Below are positions 47,578 to 60,960 of a DNA stretch of 64,000 nt, piece after piece. Origin of the DNA: Hirundichthys speculiger (Eukaryota; Chordata; Actinopteri; Beloniformes; Exocoetidae); assembly GCA_018398805.1 (NCBI GenBank), contig JAGFBZ010000560.1, positions 957,501 through 1,021,500 of the forward strand. Reading direction: 5' to 3'. The first letter of the stretch is position 1; each line of letters begins with the position of its first letter. The notes under the pieces were generated by a model. It ran no database searches. It had not been told where the DNA came from and worked only from the letters and a program-made list of their open reading frames with translations. The translations under genes and the position numbers were made by a program.

Positions 47578-50500
47578 TCATGATAGTTTAAGGGGTGTAT
47601 GTAGCAATGAAATCCAGAAAATACCAGAAATGACAAATTCACTGTCTTGTTTATTTTTTCTTTTTAATTGGATGCTTTTTTTTGTATGTAATTATTGGAT
47701 TAAATGAGTTCCTTCAGCAGAAAGAAAGTGATGTCAAGGTGCTGCATGGACAGATCGAGGAAAAGTAGTTAGTTTGTTTTTAAATATTAAAGCATTTCAG
47801 TTCTTTTCTAAAGTGGAATTATGAGCCTGTAAATGAGCCTAATAAGGATTCATGTGGATTTTATTTGCGATCGTTAATCTGCAGTTAAGTGTACAGGGCT
47901 ATGAAGGTGCCCGTCGTTGGTTACAAGACACGACCCCTGAGGACCCCTCATCTCAAACCCTTCAGCATTTACACTGCTCCTCCTTGCATTCTCAGGAATA
48001 CATGTACCAAGTCTGGAGAAGATCTGATTCATAGACATTGAGAGAAGGGAATGGTGCACACACATATGAACCATTACCATGATTCTGGCTCACATCTCAC
48101 ATATTTATGTGGCGTCTCCCAGATGTTTGCTCAGTTTAATGCAGCCTGGGTTGTCTCCGAGGGCATCTTAGTCTGTTGCATTAAGCTGATAATCCAGCCC
48201 TCACATTTAGGGCGCCCTTAAGAGCAATTTTCTTGCCACATTCTAATTTCTGATGTTTTGAAGGTCTGACCTGCTGACACAGATTGATGTTGATTCCAGT
48301 TTAAACCGCTGATGCTGGGTTCATACAGGGACACAATTATCCAGTGAAAGATAGCAGAGGCTGCAGGCTGAGTGCTTTGCTAGTATTCATTTTCAGCCCT
48401 GCTCACTGTTTCGACTCCACATTAGTCCCACAATTTCCCACTGGGCTCGCAGCAGATTGGTCCAACAGCCCCTTTTCTCTATAATACAAGGCCAATTTCT
48501 CCCGATTTTCCGTTGGTCTGAACATAGTCAACAGTAGGCTGGTATGTTTCATCCGTTTGTTGATTTATATGTTCAACATACAAAAAGGAATGAAACCTGC
48601 TAAATTCACCACAGGATGCAAGTTATTTAACCACAGTCGATTGAAAGCAGTACACTTCAGGGTGATTAGCATGGACGGGAGAGAGAGAGAGGTCAACTTT
48701 AAAACCCAACAGAAGATGCTCTCGCCAACATTCTCTCTTGCTGCAGCTGCTGCTTGTTCTCTCTGGCGCACACATTGGCAAAAGATTGTATTTGTCTTCA
48801 ATTTGCGGGTGTCAAGGAGCTGCTGTGAATATGTGAGCTTTGGATGTCTGATTAATTCACTTGATGGCTCAGACGTCGGTCTAAACATAGTATAATGCAA
48901 TTACTTGTTGCATGTTGTTTGAATTCAGCTCACTAAAATTCAAAACTTTGAATTTGTGGTGATGTTACCAGAGCTCCATAATACAGTATGGTCAAAGGTC
49001 TCTGCACAGCCCTGATTGTGATTAAGCTGCATGCGTCCAATTGAATGTTTCCTGGTTCTCTTCAGTGATTCGTGGCATGCTTAAAGGCCGGCCCGATGCA
49101 CCAGCGCCAACTGTGTTTCAGCCCTGCGGTACTGGTCGCAGGCACTGGTTGATGGGTGACAACATGAACCACACAAACAGCACATCAACAGGGATTTGTC
49201 TGACTTCTTCAAGTGCCTGTCATGTGACGTGTGTGTGTTTACGGCGATTGTTTACCACTGCTCTGACGGCTACTAACTGGTTGATTGTTTTGAACTGATG
49301 ACTCTCTAAGCGCTGCTTACAGCATCCAGGTGATGTATTTTTTTTTCCATGGCTGCTGTGCCAGGTCAGACTGCAACTACATATCTGGGAGGCTGTCTTT
49401 GTCTTGTCATTGCTCATTTTAATGTGTTTTGCCGCACGGCTGACGTCGTCGTCGTAATGAGAGCCTGACTGTTTTCCAGAGGTGGCTCTGTGGCAGATTA
49501 ATACCACAGTGATTGTGGTTCATACTTCACCTCAAACGTAAAAACTGACCGGCCATGGAGCCCATTTCCCTCTGTCATCATTGAGTGCTTTTGCTTGCAC
49601 TCCCACTCCCCTCCAGCCCGGAACATGCATTAACTTCCCTGTCCTCTCCGTGACCCATAATTCCCTTCTTCCTGCCCACCTAACTCTTTAAGATTAACAG
49701 AGTACTCACTACCTGTCCACCTGCTAGAGGCATCACATTTACGGGCACCCAAGTAATCTCAAGGGCCCAATTGGTTTTCTAATCCTTGGAAACAGAAACG
49801 GACTGCCCGGCCAAGGTCAGGACGTTCGGTTTCCACCGTGATCTGTCATTGGACCATCCATTGTTCAGGGTGGGAGGCCGCATGTATCAATATCAGAATT
49901 TATTGCGGCAAATGTGACTTATTCAGATATCATGTTCTCTTGGCATTACTGAGATGAATCATGTTTTACCTTGATTAAAACTTCAAGTTTTTTCCAAGTG
50001 AACAAGCAAAGGAACAAGCCAAAAAGGGCTGGCTTTTGTCCTGATTTGTGGCAGTGCAATTTTTTTTTTCTTTTTTCTTTTCGTACGGATCCTACACAGC
50101 ACACAAGGAGCGTTTGGTACAAAACTACCATAAAAATCTCTGCCTGAAGCTTTCATTTGGCTCAACGAATTCAGATAAACCCTCATGATCTCCCCGTGCC
50201 GCCCGGGACATGTCTGTAGCCAAACGTGAAGCCAGTGGAATCTCAGCCCGTCTCTGTTACACACACCAACAACAATGGGAAGGCTGCAGGGACTACATAT
50301 GGAAGGTTCTGGTTGCAGAGGCAATTTTAGAGCTATCAGATTGAAACCCAAGATGCCAGAGTCAGTCAATTCTGTCAGGAATTTCTAAGAGGGGCGTTCG
50401 TCCTTTGAAAGCCAATTTGGAAATGTCAGAAAAAGAAGATACTCTTTCATGGCCGTGATGAGATTGTGGAGTCTCGGATGTCTGCGGCGTTTCAAGTGGA

Positions 50501-51913
50501 CCGTCTTTAACTTTAAGGATGTCCATAACAAAGCCAGTCTGGTTTTCATACAGCCTGTGCGTTTTTGATAAAGAGCATCGTATTATATTTCCGGGGCTTT
50601 TAGGTTTCTTTTATTTGAGAGGCATTCCTATCTGTTTTCTTTCTTTATAAACTTCTTTATGAACTTCATCAACTGGTAGCTATATCCCTCAGATGTGCCT
50701 TTAATACCATACTTTATTAGCCCGAAGGTTTCACTTCTGACTCCATTTAAGTAACTCAGGCAAGAGCGAAGCGATTAATGGGATATCCTCCTGCCTTTGC
50801 GTGTGTTTGCGCTGTTAAGTTGAGCGTGATGTATCTCTCAGAAACGGCATTTTATGGGATGATTAAGGGCGAACAGCGTCATGCCTGCTCCTCCTGAAAG
50901 AAAGCTTTGATTCACTGCCTCGGCCTGTGAAGATTTCAGTGCTTCCAACCACTTGGCTGCACAAGACTTTTATCCCACCAGGGCTTTGCTTGTCATTCTG
51001 AAAGACTAACATTTCCTACACAAACCGAGACCACAGCCAGCCGGTTTTAAGAGAGAGAGAGAGAGAGAGAGAGCCAGCGTCTCTGAAGGATGAAACTTAC
51101 CTGCCACTTTTCAGCTAACCTGTCAGGTTTGTCCCATTTAGGCTGCAACTTCAGTCCCTCTTTGGGGACGGCGTCAAAACTATAAAACGGGACTAAAGTT
51201 TCAGCCGGTGCTAATACTTTCATAGAAAGGTATCAGTGTTCCTTCTTGATGGAGACACTGTCATCAGTTTAGACGGCCAAGCCTCATGCTCTCATCGACG
51301 GCGCGGCAGCATGGGATGATACGTTAAAGCCAGAAGTTCCTTTCTGATGATACCAGAACCAGGTCAGTCTGCCCCAGAGTTGCAACGGTGGGGAAAATAA
51401 AGATGTCATCCATATCTAGAACGCTGTTATGTCAGGAGACCCCACAGTGCTCGGCTCACATTTTTCTGAAAAAGGGGAAGGACGGGGAGCGGCAGGTTTT
51501 TTTTTTTTTTTTTTTTTTTGCTGTAGCTGTGCCCGGCGGTGCCAAACCCCCGCTCCCTGCTGAGATGACCCCGGCAAGTGCTCCAGCTGTGCAAACAGAG
51601 CCGCATTGCTCAGCGCGCACTCACACTCGGGCTGCGCCAAATCCAATTACTTTCGCCGTGAAACCTCTTTCTTGTTTTATTTCGGTAGCTGAAGTGCGGG
51701 AGCGGTGCAACCAGGCTGAACGGGGCTGTGCTGCCGAGGCCCGCGAGGCCGGTTCTCAGACTTGTATTCGTTTTGTTAAAGTGAGGCGACAACGCCGTGA
51801 ACGTGTAAGCAACCAGACAGCTACATGACCTGTGGGCCTTCACTGTTACGTAGGAGGAATGAAGGTGTCTTCTGCTGTCTCTCTTTGAGTGAAATCTGTG
51901 GCCAGAGTAATGT
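47578..51913. other. Intron DNA without a recognised gene
   Basis: Landmarks are a (GA)n tract at 51053-51074 and a 23-base T run at 51497-51519. The longest open frame here (51388-51828) crosses that T run and shows no domain. Confidence 0.5.
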
Positions 51914-51921
51914 ATAGAAAG

Positions 51922-53098
51922 TAGGGAAGGAACGGTTTTCGGTATTACGGTAAAGCGCGGTAAAATTTTACGTGATAACAATTACCGTTTATGTTTGACT
52001 TCATCTCATTATCACGGTCGATTACCAGGATATGTAATATCAGCTTCATTCAAGTCTGCAAGCGACTCACGACTGTGTCTCGCGTGAATATGTAGCTTGT
52101 AACATCAGCATCGTAACGTTAGCATGGCGGAAAGTGGTGATAGCACGCAGGACATTTATTGAACCACTAAAAGGAACGAAATCCGAGGTCTGGGCATATT
52201 TTTTGTTTTTTAAAGAATGCAGAGGGACAGCTGGTGGAGGACAATGATCATGTCTGCAGAGCACTTGTTTACATTTTATTGTAATTTGTACAAGCAACTT
52301 GAAGGAGCTAAGGCTAATGCTCCAAGCTACTGAGATGTTTCACCAAGAGTAACCTGGTCGACGTGCTTCGCTAACTCACATTTCGTAAATGTTACTGTTG
52401 TGTGTCGATCGAAAAAGGACCAGAACAATGTTCTTCTGATGCAGTTAAAATATTTATTTATTCCATTAACTAATCCGACAACCATAACGCCAGCAGTTAG
52501 CTCCACAGCGGTCAAAAACCTTTAGCCCTTCTGGGTCAAACAGCTAACCAGTAACAGGCAGCTACCTTTATACCTGACCCTCAGGTAACAACACAGCGAC
52601 ACCCACAGACACACAGAGTGAACTACAATTCATAACAACATATTTGGCTCCTTTACAACTGTTTCTTTATTTGCACATTTATACTTATTTAAGGTTCAGC
52701 TTAAAGTCAAAAGTTTATTTCATTTGAACTTGCACCATAATTTTTGTTCCTGATAATTGTTTGCATATTTTGACCTACTATGGTTGTTAAAGTGTTTATT
52801 TAAATTTGCACCAGACAAATCAGCTTTGTTCCTGTTAGTTATTTTGTTCATTTAAAATAAAACCTCTTTCTGTGCCAGTTGTTTGCCTGTTTAATGTGAA
52901 AGTTTCATTTTGATAAGATTTTGGCTTCTGATGTTTCAATATGACAAGAAAATCACAAGATTTTGTGAAATTATTAAAATGTATGTTTTTTCTAGACATT
53001 TGTACAGCAATTAAGAATATCACGATAATATCGTAAACCGTGATAATTTGGTCACTATAATCAAGATATCAAATTTTTTCCATATCGTTACATCCCTA
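51922..53098 (+). mobile_element. hAT element with a frameshifted BED-finger remnant
   Basis: Begins TAGGGAAGGAACGGTTTTCG and ends TCGTTACATCCCTA, with a perfect 8-bp duplication ATAGAAAG (51914-51921, 53099-53106). At about 52170-52270 the plus strand reads KSEVWAYF, then after a one-base shift FLKNAEGQLVEDNDHVCRAL. This is the start of a BED zinc finger with its second Cys replaced. The remaining 1.1 kb is AT-rich non-coding. Confidence 0.88.
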
Positions 53099-53850
53099 AT
53101 AGAAAGCTACCAACAACAACAACAACAAAAAAAACCCAGTATGTCCACCCTGAAACCTCCAACATCACTTTAGGTTTGACGTTTGAAGGCCTGACGGCTG
53201 TTCCCTCGTCTCCACGTTCAGAGAACAAAATCGGTACACAAAGAAAAAGTGTGAACTATCGTGCTGCCATCGCCTCCATCAGCAGAGTTCACGCTGCACA
53301 CGTGAGCTGACAGGTTTTATTTATTTTTTCCCCTCTTCATGACTGCAACCTTGACTCTCAGCCAGGCTCGCTTTCTTTTCTCCTAAATGTCAGACAGTAT
53401 TAACGCAAGTAACTTACTCCAGCTACAGAGGCGTGCAGAAACCTCTGTTCACAACGTGCTTCGTGAGTGTCGGCGGCGTGTCGCGTGCATGGAAACGCAC
53501 TCTGTGTGTCGTAATTACCTTCATATGTCAAACTCCTGCTGCAGCAATTATACATCCGAGGTGTAACGCTTAGAAGTCGTGAAGCACACGCACACAGAAG
53601 GATGGCACTTCCTCTGAAAAATGCTCCAAGTGCACCATTGTTTGCCATGTGGCAATAATTACTTTATCTAAGACAGTAATGTAAAATCCATATTTTACTG
53701 TTCAGTTGTGAAAAGGGGGTCTTTCATTTTGATGAGACAAATAATGCATCACATTACATGACCAGGAAATCCTGTTTGCACCTCCTTTTTGCATGGACAC
53801 AGACATTGAGGTGAGTCAGCACCTGAGGGGCCCCAAAGTTGTCTCATCGC

Positions 53851-54535
53851 TAGGCTTGGGCGGTATCCAAATTTTGATACCGTCAAACGTCCCTCACATT
53901 TTACCGGGGTATACGGTATTCCCGCGACTATTACGGCGAACAAACACCACCGGCGGACGCCGCGCGTCAAAACAGCCGTCCCCATTATGTGCGCCACCGC
54001 GGGGCTTCACGCCTGAAAAAAAAGGCGAGTTTACCTCGAAACAGCAGTTCAGTGCTTCAATATAAAGTTGGCTTAACTACAGTTGTTATTTATTTGTGTA
54101 TTTCATGCTTTTCACTGTAGTTTTTACTGTTCCTTCTCTGCTCCAGCTCCTCTCTTTGCCTGTAACTGCCTTTATAGTGCGCTGCGCCTTATAGTAAAGT
54201 GTCTGATGCGGGACGTTTCACTTCCTATAAATTCTTCAACATAAAAGTCCAACATTATTAGTTTCATTGGAAGCTTTTATTTTGAAGCAGCAAACTCAGG
54301 AAGTGTTGTTTTCATCGTCAGTACCTTAACAGGACGAGTCAAACCGACATCAGCTGCAAGCGAACGTGAATAAACGGTAAAATAAACCAGAACACACAGC
54401 GATACAGGAGAGAAACTGAACTTTAAACCACAAAAATCATTCATTGCATTTTTTTATGACGGTATTGAAACTGATACCGCCGCTATTTTTAAATACCGGA
54501 AGTATACGGTATTACCGTAATACCGCCCAAGCCTA
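53851..54535. mobile_element. Non-autonomous hAT (GGTATTACGGTA family)
   Basis: Begins TAGGCTTGGGCGGTATCC and ends TACCGCCCAAGCCTA (15-bp inverted ends), with duplication CTCATCGC (53843-53850) and CTAATCGC (54536-54543), one mismatch. Words of GGTATACGGTATT fill both ends. Non-coding. Confidence 0.9.
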
Positions 54536-54861
54536 CTAATCGCTATGTATTTAAGCAAAAGCCCCTCAAGAAAAAAATTGATATACTATCTGGGGTAAGT
54601 TAACTTTTAATTTTCATCTTAGAAACCAGTTTAGATAGTATATGTTTTTGTGTAAAATGCTAAAATGAATTTGTTGCCATATGGCAACTACATGCGAATA
54701 TGGAAGTGATCTGTGTGTATTCAACCTATAGGACTGTAATTGACTTACATAGCACTAGGCTACTCTGAGACTATGTTCACAGTTTTTTTATTAGATTTAA
54801 AAGGGAAAAAACATTATTTCTATTTATATTTTGTAATTTCAGACATTACAGTACAGTACTG

Positions 54862-55278
54862 ATGAAACAGTACTTGGAATTATATGCAGCATTTTCTGCT
54901 TTTTTTAGACTACATAGCCAGTACACATGTGTCGCTTTCATCCATAGAGCAGTGGGTCGTCATGTGTTTGACAACCGTCCTGTGAGCAAACCTCAACCAA
55001 AAAAAATGGAAAGGTGGGACAAAAAAAATAGAAAGATGATCTGCGTTCCACGCCCCAACATTGTGTCAGTGTACAATAAGAGCATGGGAGGAGTGGATCT
55101 TCTGGATTCTTTGATTGCCCTCTACCCCACCAAGATCCTGTCCAAGAAATGTTACAATCGTATTGTCTTCCGCATGCTGGACCTGACCCTAGTAGAGGCA
55201 TGGCTCCTCTATCGAAGGGACTGCCAGTCCCAGATCTCAGAAAATGCCCAAATAAATATTGGGTTATACATTTCACTT
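54862..55278 (+). pseudogene. piggyBac transposase fragment (PGBD-like C-terminal third)
   Basis: The frame encodes VERWD-type motifs of piggyBac transposases: KKMERWDKKNRKMICVPRP, IVSVYNKSMGGVDLLDSLIA, then a KxxSKKxYxR(I)VF block and VEAWLLYRRDC. YNxxMGGVDxxD with AWLLYRR is diagnostic of the family's C-terminal catalytic region. The N-terminal two thirds (first catalytic Asp residues) are not present in frame. The Cys-rich C-terminal finger is also missing: the frame runs into non-family sequence and stops. It is an inactive fragment. Confidence 0.87.
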
Positions 55279-55499
55279 ATATATATATGTTATACATTTT
55301 CAATAAAAATGATGTTTTGAGAGAAAAATTTGATTTTATGGTACTTTCAATATTTGCGTAGTGTTGCCATATGGCAACAATATACCAACTACTTGCCTTT
55401 AAAAAAATATGTATTTTTTAATATTTCCATTATTTAAGCAATTTTAAGTAATAAAAACACATTAGAACATTTTTATCATGTTTAAATAATTAATGCAAT

Positions 55500-55538
55500 A
55501 GAGGAGTAAGCGGGTATAGATAATGGATGGATGGATGG
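55500..55538 (+). mobile_element. Retroelement 3' tail with (ATGG)n
   Basis: GAGGAGTAAGCGGGTATAGA then TAATGGATGGATGGATGG is the usual end of fish L2/Maui-like LINEs or V-SINEs. No body is recognisable upstream. Confidence 0.55.
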
Positions 55539-55539
55539 A

Positions 55540-57560
55540 GGCACACCTGTGGATGTCATGATGCAGGACAGCCAACAGATATCAACCAAACTTGAGGAAA
55601 TACTAACCAATGTAAACTTCTGCCTTTGAACAAATAAAAGTTCTGTTTAAAAAAAAAAAAAAAGCAACACATTTCCTCATTATTCTGGCTTTTTGCAAAG
55701 ACAGAGAGAAAAAAAGTGAATCTTAACTGGCCTAAAATAGAAAGGTTTCTCCATGCTGCAGTCACACTTTATTTAAAAATCACAGCAAAGTTGGAACATT
55801 TTATGGGCTATTATCATAGATGGAGAGAGGAGACGTTACATGAGTTACAAGGACGGTCACGTGCGCCAAAGCATGATTCAGAAATAGGGGCTCCGATATT
55901 AAACTCATTCATGATGGAAGATAATTCTCCGATGTCGTGTTTAAGGGTTCAGATGGCGCCTCTGTTCTGTCTCTTTAACACAAAGGGAACGTGGGAGACA
56001 ACATTTGCCAAGTCACCCCCTCTTCCACCCTGCAGCCCCCCCCCGCCGCCCTTCAAAACGCCACTTTGGCTGCGTCCCAGATGTCAGGGCCGTCATTCAT
56101 CAAACTGCTCCGTCTTGTCTGCAATTACACAAGAATGACAGGGATGTTTGAATACTCTTTCTTGACATTTATATATTTGTCACAAGTCTCTGCAATCATC
56201 CTTCACTATTGGCACCGACTGCTGAAACTCAGCGCTCTCATGTTGCAACACCTATCCTCATGAAAAGTGTCATCTGTCGAAGGTATTTTTGACGGCATGT
56301 CGACCTCTCCTTAGTTTTTTTTTTCTTTTCTTTTTTGCATTTCTGCATTTTTAGTCCGTCAGTCTACTGAGAAAACTGCAGCCTGAGATCTTTGTCTTGA
56401 CAAGACAATGACGGGACAACATTAAGCTGTCGCATCAAGTTGACTGCAGCGTCGTGGAGGTGGGGAGGACTTCACCGTCTGTCCTCAGTGTCTCAGATAT
56501 CGTTCCCTGCAGTGACGGTTAAATTTTCGAGGGCCCCATGGACAAAAACCTGAGCTGATGGAGAATGTTGAGTCAAGAAGGGGCGTCCTGAACGCTCCTT
56601 TAAAGCCAAATTCATTTATTTTTGGAGTTTATTCTACAAAATTGACACTGAATGAATATCCAGTTATCTGTGACATCTGATTTACCTCCTCGTTATAATA
56701 CTTAAGTTTACTCACGATATGATAAGTTTATCTTTTGAAGATTTAATTTGTATTTCTTTGAGGTGAGTTGATTCTTTGTTTAAAAAAAAAATAAACGAAA
56801 CTAAAAAAACTGGCAGCAATTTCAAACAAGTTTTGCTTGTAATCACAATACGATCTCCAGAGTTTAAAATTCCTTCTATTTAATCAGAGAGCAGGATAAG
56901 GGGAGGTGATGAAACCTCGTTCTGAGGCGCTGCCAGACGCACACAGGCATCTGTCAAAACCTGTGAGCAGGATTACGCAGATTTGTGTTTAACCCTGCCT
57001 GCGTCTTTATACCTGGGGCCAGGTGCATAAAACGACAGGATTAAATCTCCTAATGTGAAAAGACAGATTCGTGTGGATGTGTTTTTTTGTTCGTCATCCA
57101 TATCATTATAGTGATTTATTATTTACGTTCACATTTGTGGAAAGATATTCCTTAATCCCTTTGCAGTGGTGCGCCAGATTTTGATCAGGCGTATCGTGTC
57201 TACTTCAGATATGTTCAAAACCTCTTTTTAAAGCTTTTCCTTTCTTTGATACGTTTGACCTTGACACTCTTAATCCGTCATTATAGACAGCCTCATTAGT
57301 GTCGACCAGATGCCATTTATTTGACACGGAGCCCACAGGACTTATTAACTGAACACAGTAGGCCATGGTCACGAACGTGATGATACCACAACTGCACTGA
57401 AGCAAGGTGGTGGTGCCATCATGTCGGGTGGGAGATGGACGGGGACAGAGAAGTAGTCTGGACTGCAGACTGGATCAGTGGTTAACTCGTCCGTGCATAA
57501 GGGGAACAAAACTCACAGTAGCGAGTACGCCAGCTCGTCTGTGCTGACGTTAGCAGTTAT
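55540..57560. other. Intron DNA without a recognised element
   Basis: Contains a C-rich patch at 56034-56051 and T and A runs. Nothing supported. Confidence 0.5.
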
Positions 57561-57561
57561 T

Positions 57562-58149
57562 ACCGCCAAGGAGGTAACGTTTATCTGTCTGTCTGTGTTC
57601 AAGATAACTCAAAAAGTTACAGATAGATTTTGATGAAATTTTCAGGAGTTGTCAGAAATGTGAAAAGGAAGCACTGATTTCATTTTGGCTGTGATCCGGA
57701 AGAAATCCTGGATTCTGGATCACTTTCAAATTTTCGATAACATTGCAGTCAATGGGGCCGAAAATTTTGTTTCTCAATATCTCCGTTAATTATTGCCCAA
57801 AACTCATTAAATTTGACTCAGGGATTGACAATGGGAACCTCTATCAAATTTCAAAGGCTGATCCGGATCTGATCCAAAACGTGGATTTTATCGCAATCTG
57901 TAAACTTTCAAATTTTCGATAACAATGCAGTCAATGGGGCCGAAAATTTTGTTTCTCAATATCTCCGTTAATTATTGCCCAAAACTCATTAAATTTGACT
58001 CAGGGATTGACAATGGGAACCTCTATCAAATTTCAAAGGCTGATCCGGATCTGATCCAAAATGCGGATTTTATCCCAATCTATAAATCGCTATATGGGGG
58101 AATAGCTGCGCTTGGTGGAGGTCTGCGCTCTCCGAGTGCTTTTCTAGTT
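57562..58149 (+). mobile_element. Long copy of the CCGCCAAGGAGG element with a 182-bp tandem repeat
   Basis: Shares its left 160 bp and its right end (GGTGGAGGTCTGCGCTCTCC then GAGTGCTTTTCTAGTT) with 34129-34369. Between them the block starting ACTTTCAAATTTTCGATAAC occurs at 57722 and again at 57904, almost identical (period 182). Ends are weak inverted repeats (CCGCCAAG / CTTGGTGG). Superfamily not assigned. Confidence 0.8.
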
Positions 58150-58181
58150 CTTCCTGGTTTTGATGGCAGTGCTGTCACGTG

Positions 58182-59022
58182 CAGTGTTGGGCAAGTTCAC
58201 TTTCTACATGAACTAGTGAAGTTCATAGTTCACAGAAATTAAAATGAACTAGTTAAGTTCATAGTTCAAATTCAAAATTTGGAACAAGAGTTCACCATTT
58301 CAAAAAATGAATTTTATAGTTCATTTTTCGTTCTTTCTTCTTATTCTTTTTTAATGCTGCTGCGAGCAATTATTTGTCAAAATGATTGCCACTGCCCGTA
58401 TACTACACCACCACAAACAACAATTATTTTATCCATTTTATCTGTCGAAAACTGTCCAATTCAGAATCTTTATTCAACCAGGGTTCACATTAGCATTGAA
58501 GGGACAGCCCATGTAAAACTGTCATTTCCCTTTCAGCTTCTCTCTCTACAGTTTATTAAAGATATGAGGAAAAACTTGCTGCCAAATGGTTTTTATTATA
58601 AGACAAAAACAGGTTCTTAAGGTGCAAATGTTTTTCCCCCATTTCAATATTTCAATCCCCCCCGAGAGTCGGGGCGCTCCTCCAGCTCTGGATGACTGCA
58701 GCTTCATCTTCCAGCTTGTTTTAAACGTTTGATGACGCAATTGTTAGCATGACAGAAGCTACAGCCGGTGTTGCCATGTTTGATTGCTTTCCTCAGATAC
58801 ATATCAGGCTCGTTTGTGTTGTATTTTAAATGGGGTTCGCTGGAAACCTGGCACAGTTTTGACCGTGCGTGAACTTTGAAAGAGCGTCGTTCACAGTTGC
58901 CTGAATGAACTCGTTCACGCCCGATGCTCGTCGAGGGGAAGGAGAGCGCGTTCAGTTCACGTTCGCACAAAATACGAACTAGTTTGTGAACTTTTGTTCA
59001 GTGAGCTTTAGGTACAACACTG
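58182..59022. mobile_element. hAT element (GAACTAGTTC family)
   Basis: Begins CAGTGTTGGGCAAGTTCAC and ends GGTACAACACTG, with duplication GTCACGTG (58174-58181) and GTCATGTG (59023-59030), one mismatch. The left end repeats ATGAACTAGTTAAGTTCAT words. On the minus strand near 58880-58740 a decayed piece may derive from a BED finger, but this is weak. Confidence 0.88.
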
Positions 59023-59030
59023 GTCATGTG

Positions 59031-60656
59031 TCAAGACACACGACGACGCACATCCACACGTCATTCAAAAAACGATTGATTTCCTTTAGTGGGGGTCGGG
59101 GTACTTTTAAGGGAGCGTCTGCCATTGGCATGTGTCGCCATTCTCAGGAATGGTCCTCTAGCGAGAACTTTTGGGAGCCTCTACGGGGTCGAAACACGTC
59201 CATGGCCACGAGGAAAGTACTTCAGCGAAGCTTCGGTATGCTGCTGGCAGGAGACGTTGTTCAGCTGGTTGTCCTTGAAAGGTAAACCTCGTGTAATATC
59301 GATGAAAGGACCTGGATCTAAGGATCTAATCGACTGAAGCTCGATGGGACCTGACTGGAAGAACAAGTTTCAACTCTTATCCAAGAAGGGTTGAAGATGC
59401 AGCGGCTGCAGAGTCATTCTGCTATGTTATAAATTAAATTAATGGGAGAAAATCACAGTTTTATTGATTTGAAACGAAGGCGGCATGTTAACAAAACCAT
59501 GAACTAATTAAAATGATCTGTATTTAAGATAGTTCCTCTCCAGGTTTACGCCATAAAGGAGGGAGTCAAAGTAGCGACTCTGTAATAAACTCGGCGGATG
59601 GTTTACGAGCTGATAGAAAATGCTGTCAGACTACAGAGTTTTAAGGCTTTTAATCACAAAAACCAATCCTCAAAGAAAGCTTGTGGGGGCTGTAATTTCA
59701 TGAGTTACGGTCTTATATCGTCAAACACGCCTTTAAATTTAAATCTTCACCGTTCCTTTTTTTGTTTTTATCATTTCATTGTGTAACCGACACGGCTCCT
59801 GAACGACGAGGGATGTGGCCACCGCCGAGCACACACTCTAAAGCAAAAAAAAAAAAAAAAAAGCAATCGAAAATAGGTTCAGCCACTCTGTAACTGGCAG
59901 AGAGCTCAGCTTACTGGTAAACATCCAAAATTCTTTCCACATTGTGTCCAGTGTGCAGCTGGCTTCCAACAACGGCCTGCACAATTAAAGAACTGAGCGT
60001 GGATTATGGAGCTGAACGCTTAAAGATGCCATGCTGCAGGCGGGGCGGCGTCTCATTATTTGCCTCGCTGCCAGCCAAATGAGATCAGGGCTCGAGAATG
60101 CCACAGAATATGGAAATTAAGATTGTTAGACAGTCAGGCATCTCCGCAAATGAGGGCCTTAATTTGGGGGCAGGAATGCAGCAGTAATACAGTAGTAACC
60201 GCAGACGGCACTTTGGAGCAGAGCGAGGGTTTTCACGGCGCACGTTGACGGGGATGAAAACAGCTCGGGGAAACTCGTGAGGAACAACCTCGTCGGTCCC
60301 TGCTGCGGCGCGAGGAACGAGACTTTACAAATTGCAAATTTCTGTCACGTTCCGGTTTTATTATTAGAGGAGAACATTTGCTGCACCTGGCTGAACACCC
60401 CCCCCCACTCCCCCGTGAACGTTTAAGTCATTTGGCCTACAGTTATGTGCGGTCACCATTCAGGCCGGCAGCTTCGCCAGGTTTGTTCTTTGTCTGTTAC
60501 AAAGAAAACAGCGATTACTGGATTGGTCTTCTGGGAGGTCTGGCACCGGGCTGCCTTCATGGAGGGATCCGCATTTGTGCTTTTGGGGGCTTCGCCCAGC
60601 GGCGCTGCTGCAGGGGCTCGCAGTGACATCTTATCTTGAATAACGGTTGAATGGCT
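59031..60656. other. Intron DNA without a recognised element
   Basis: Nothing supported. Confidence 0.5.
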
Positions 60657-60960
60657 ATTAGTGCGTTTACATGGGAAGTTTAATTCCTCTTTAATTCAGA
60701 ATTAAAATTCAAATCTGATTTAAAATGATTAAAAATTACCATGTAAACACCTAATTCTAAATGAAAATGTCCATTCCGAATTAAACTTAATTCCGAAGTA
60801 AGTGGCTGGTTTATTCTGATTTTAAAGCCGAATAGAATAATTCCGCGGTCATGCATACACTCATTCCGCTTTAAATTAATTCCGGTCTTTCTGCGTGTGC
60901 TCGTTCCCTTGCCCGTCTGTCGCGATGACACTTATATTCCGCGCTGGGCTTGCTTTTGAT

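Larger units (their letters stand above)
53642..55378 (+). mobile_element. piggyBac element remnant, interrupted by a hAT insertion (left limit uncertain)
   Basis: The palindrome GTTGCCATATGGCAAC occurs identically at 54673-54688 and 55363-55378, with a near copy TTGCCATGTGGCAA at 53642-53655. Between the last two lies a piggyBac transposase C-terminus. These palindromes may be subterminal binding sites. Flanking TTAA duplications were not established. Confidence 0.5.

Noticed and set aside
51388..51828. 146-codon open frame
   Set aside because: It runs through a 23-base T tract (poly-Phe) and shows no domain, splice context or family resemblance.
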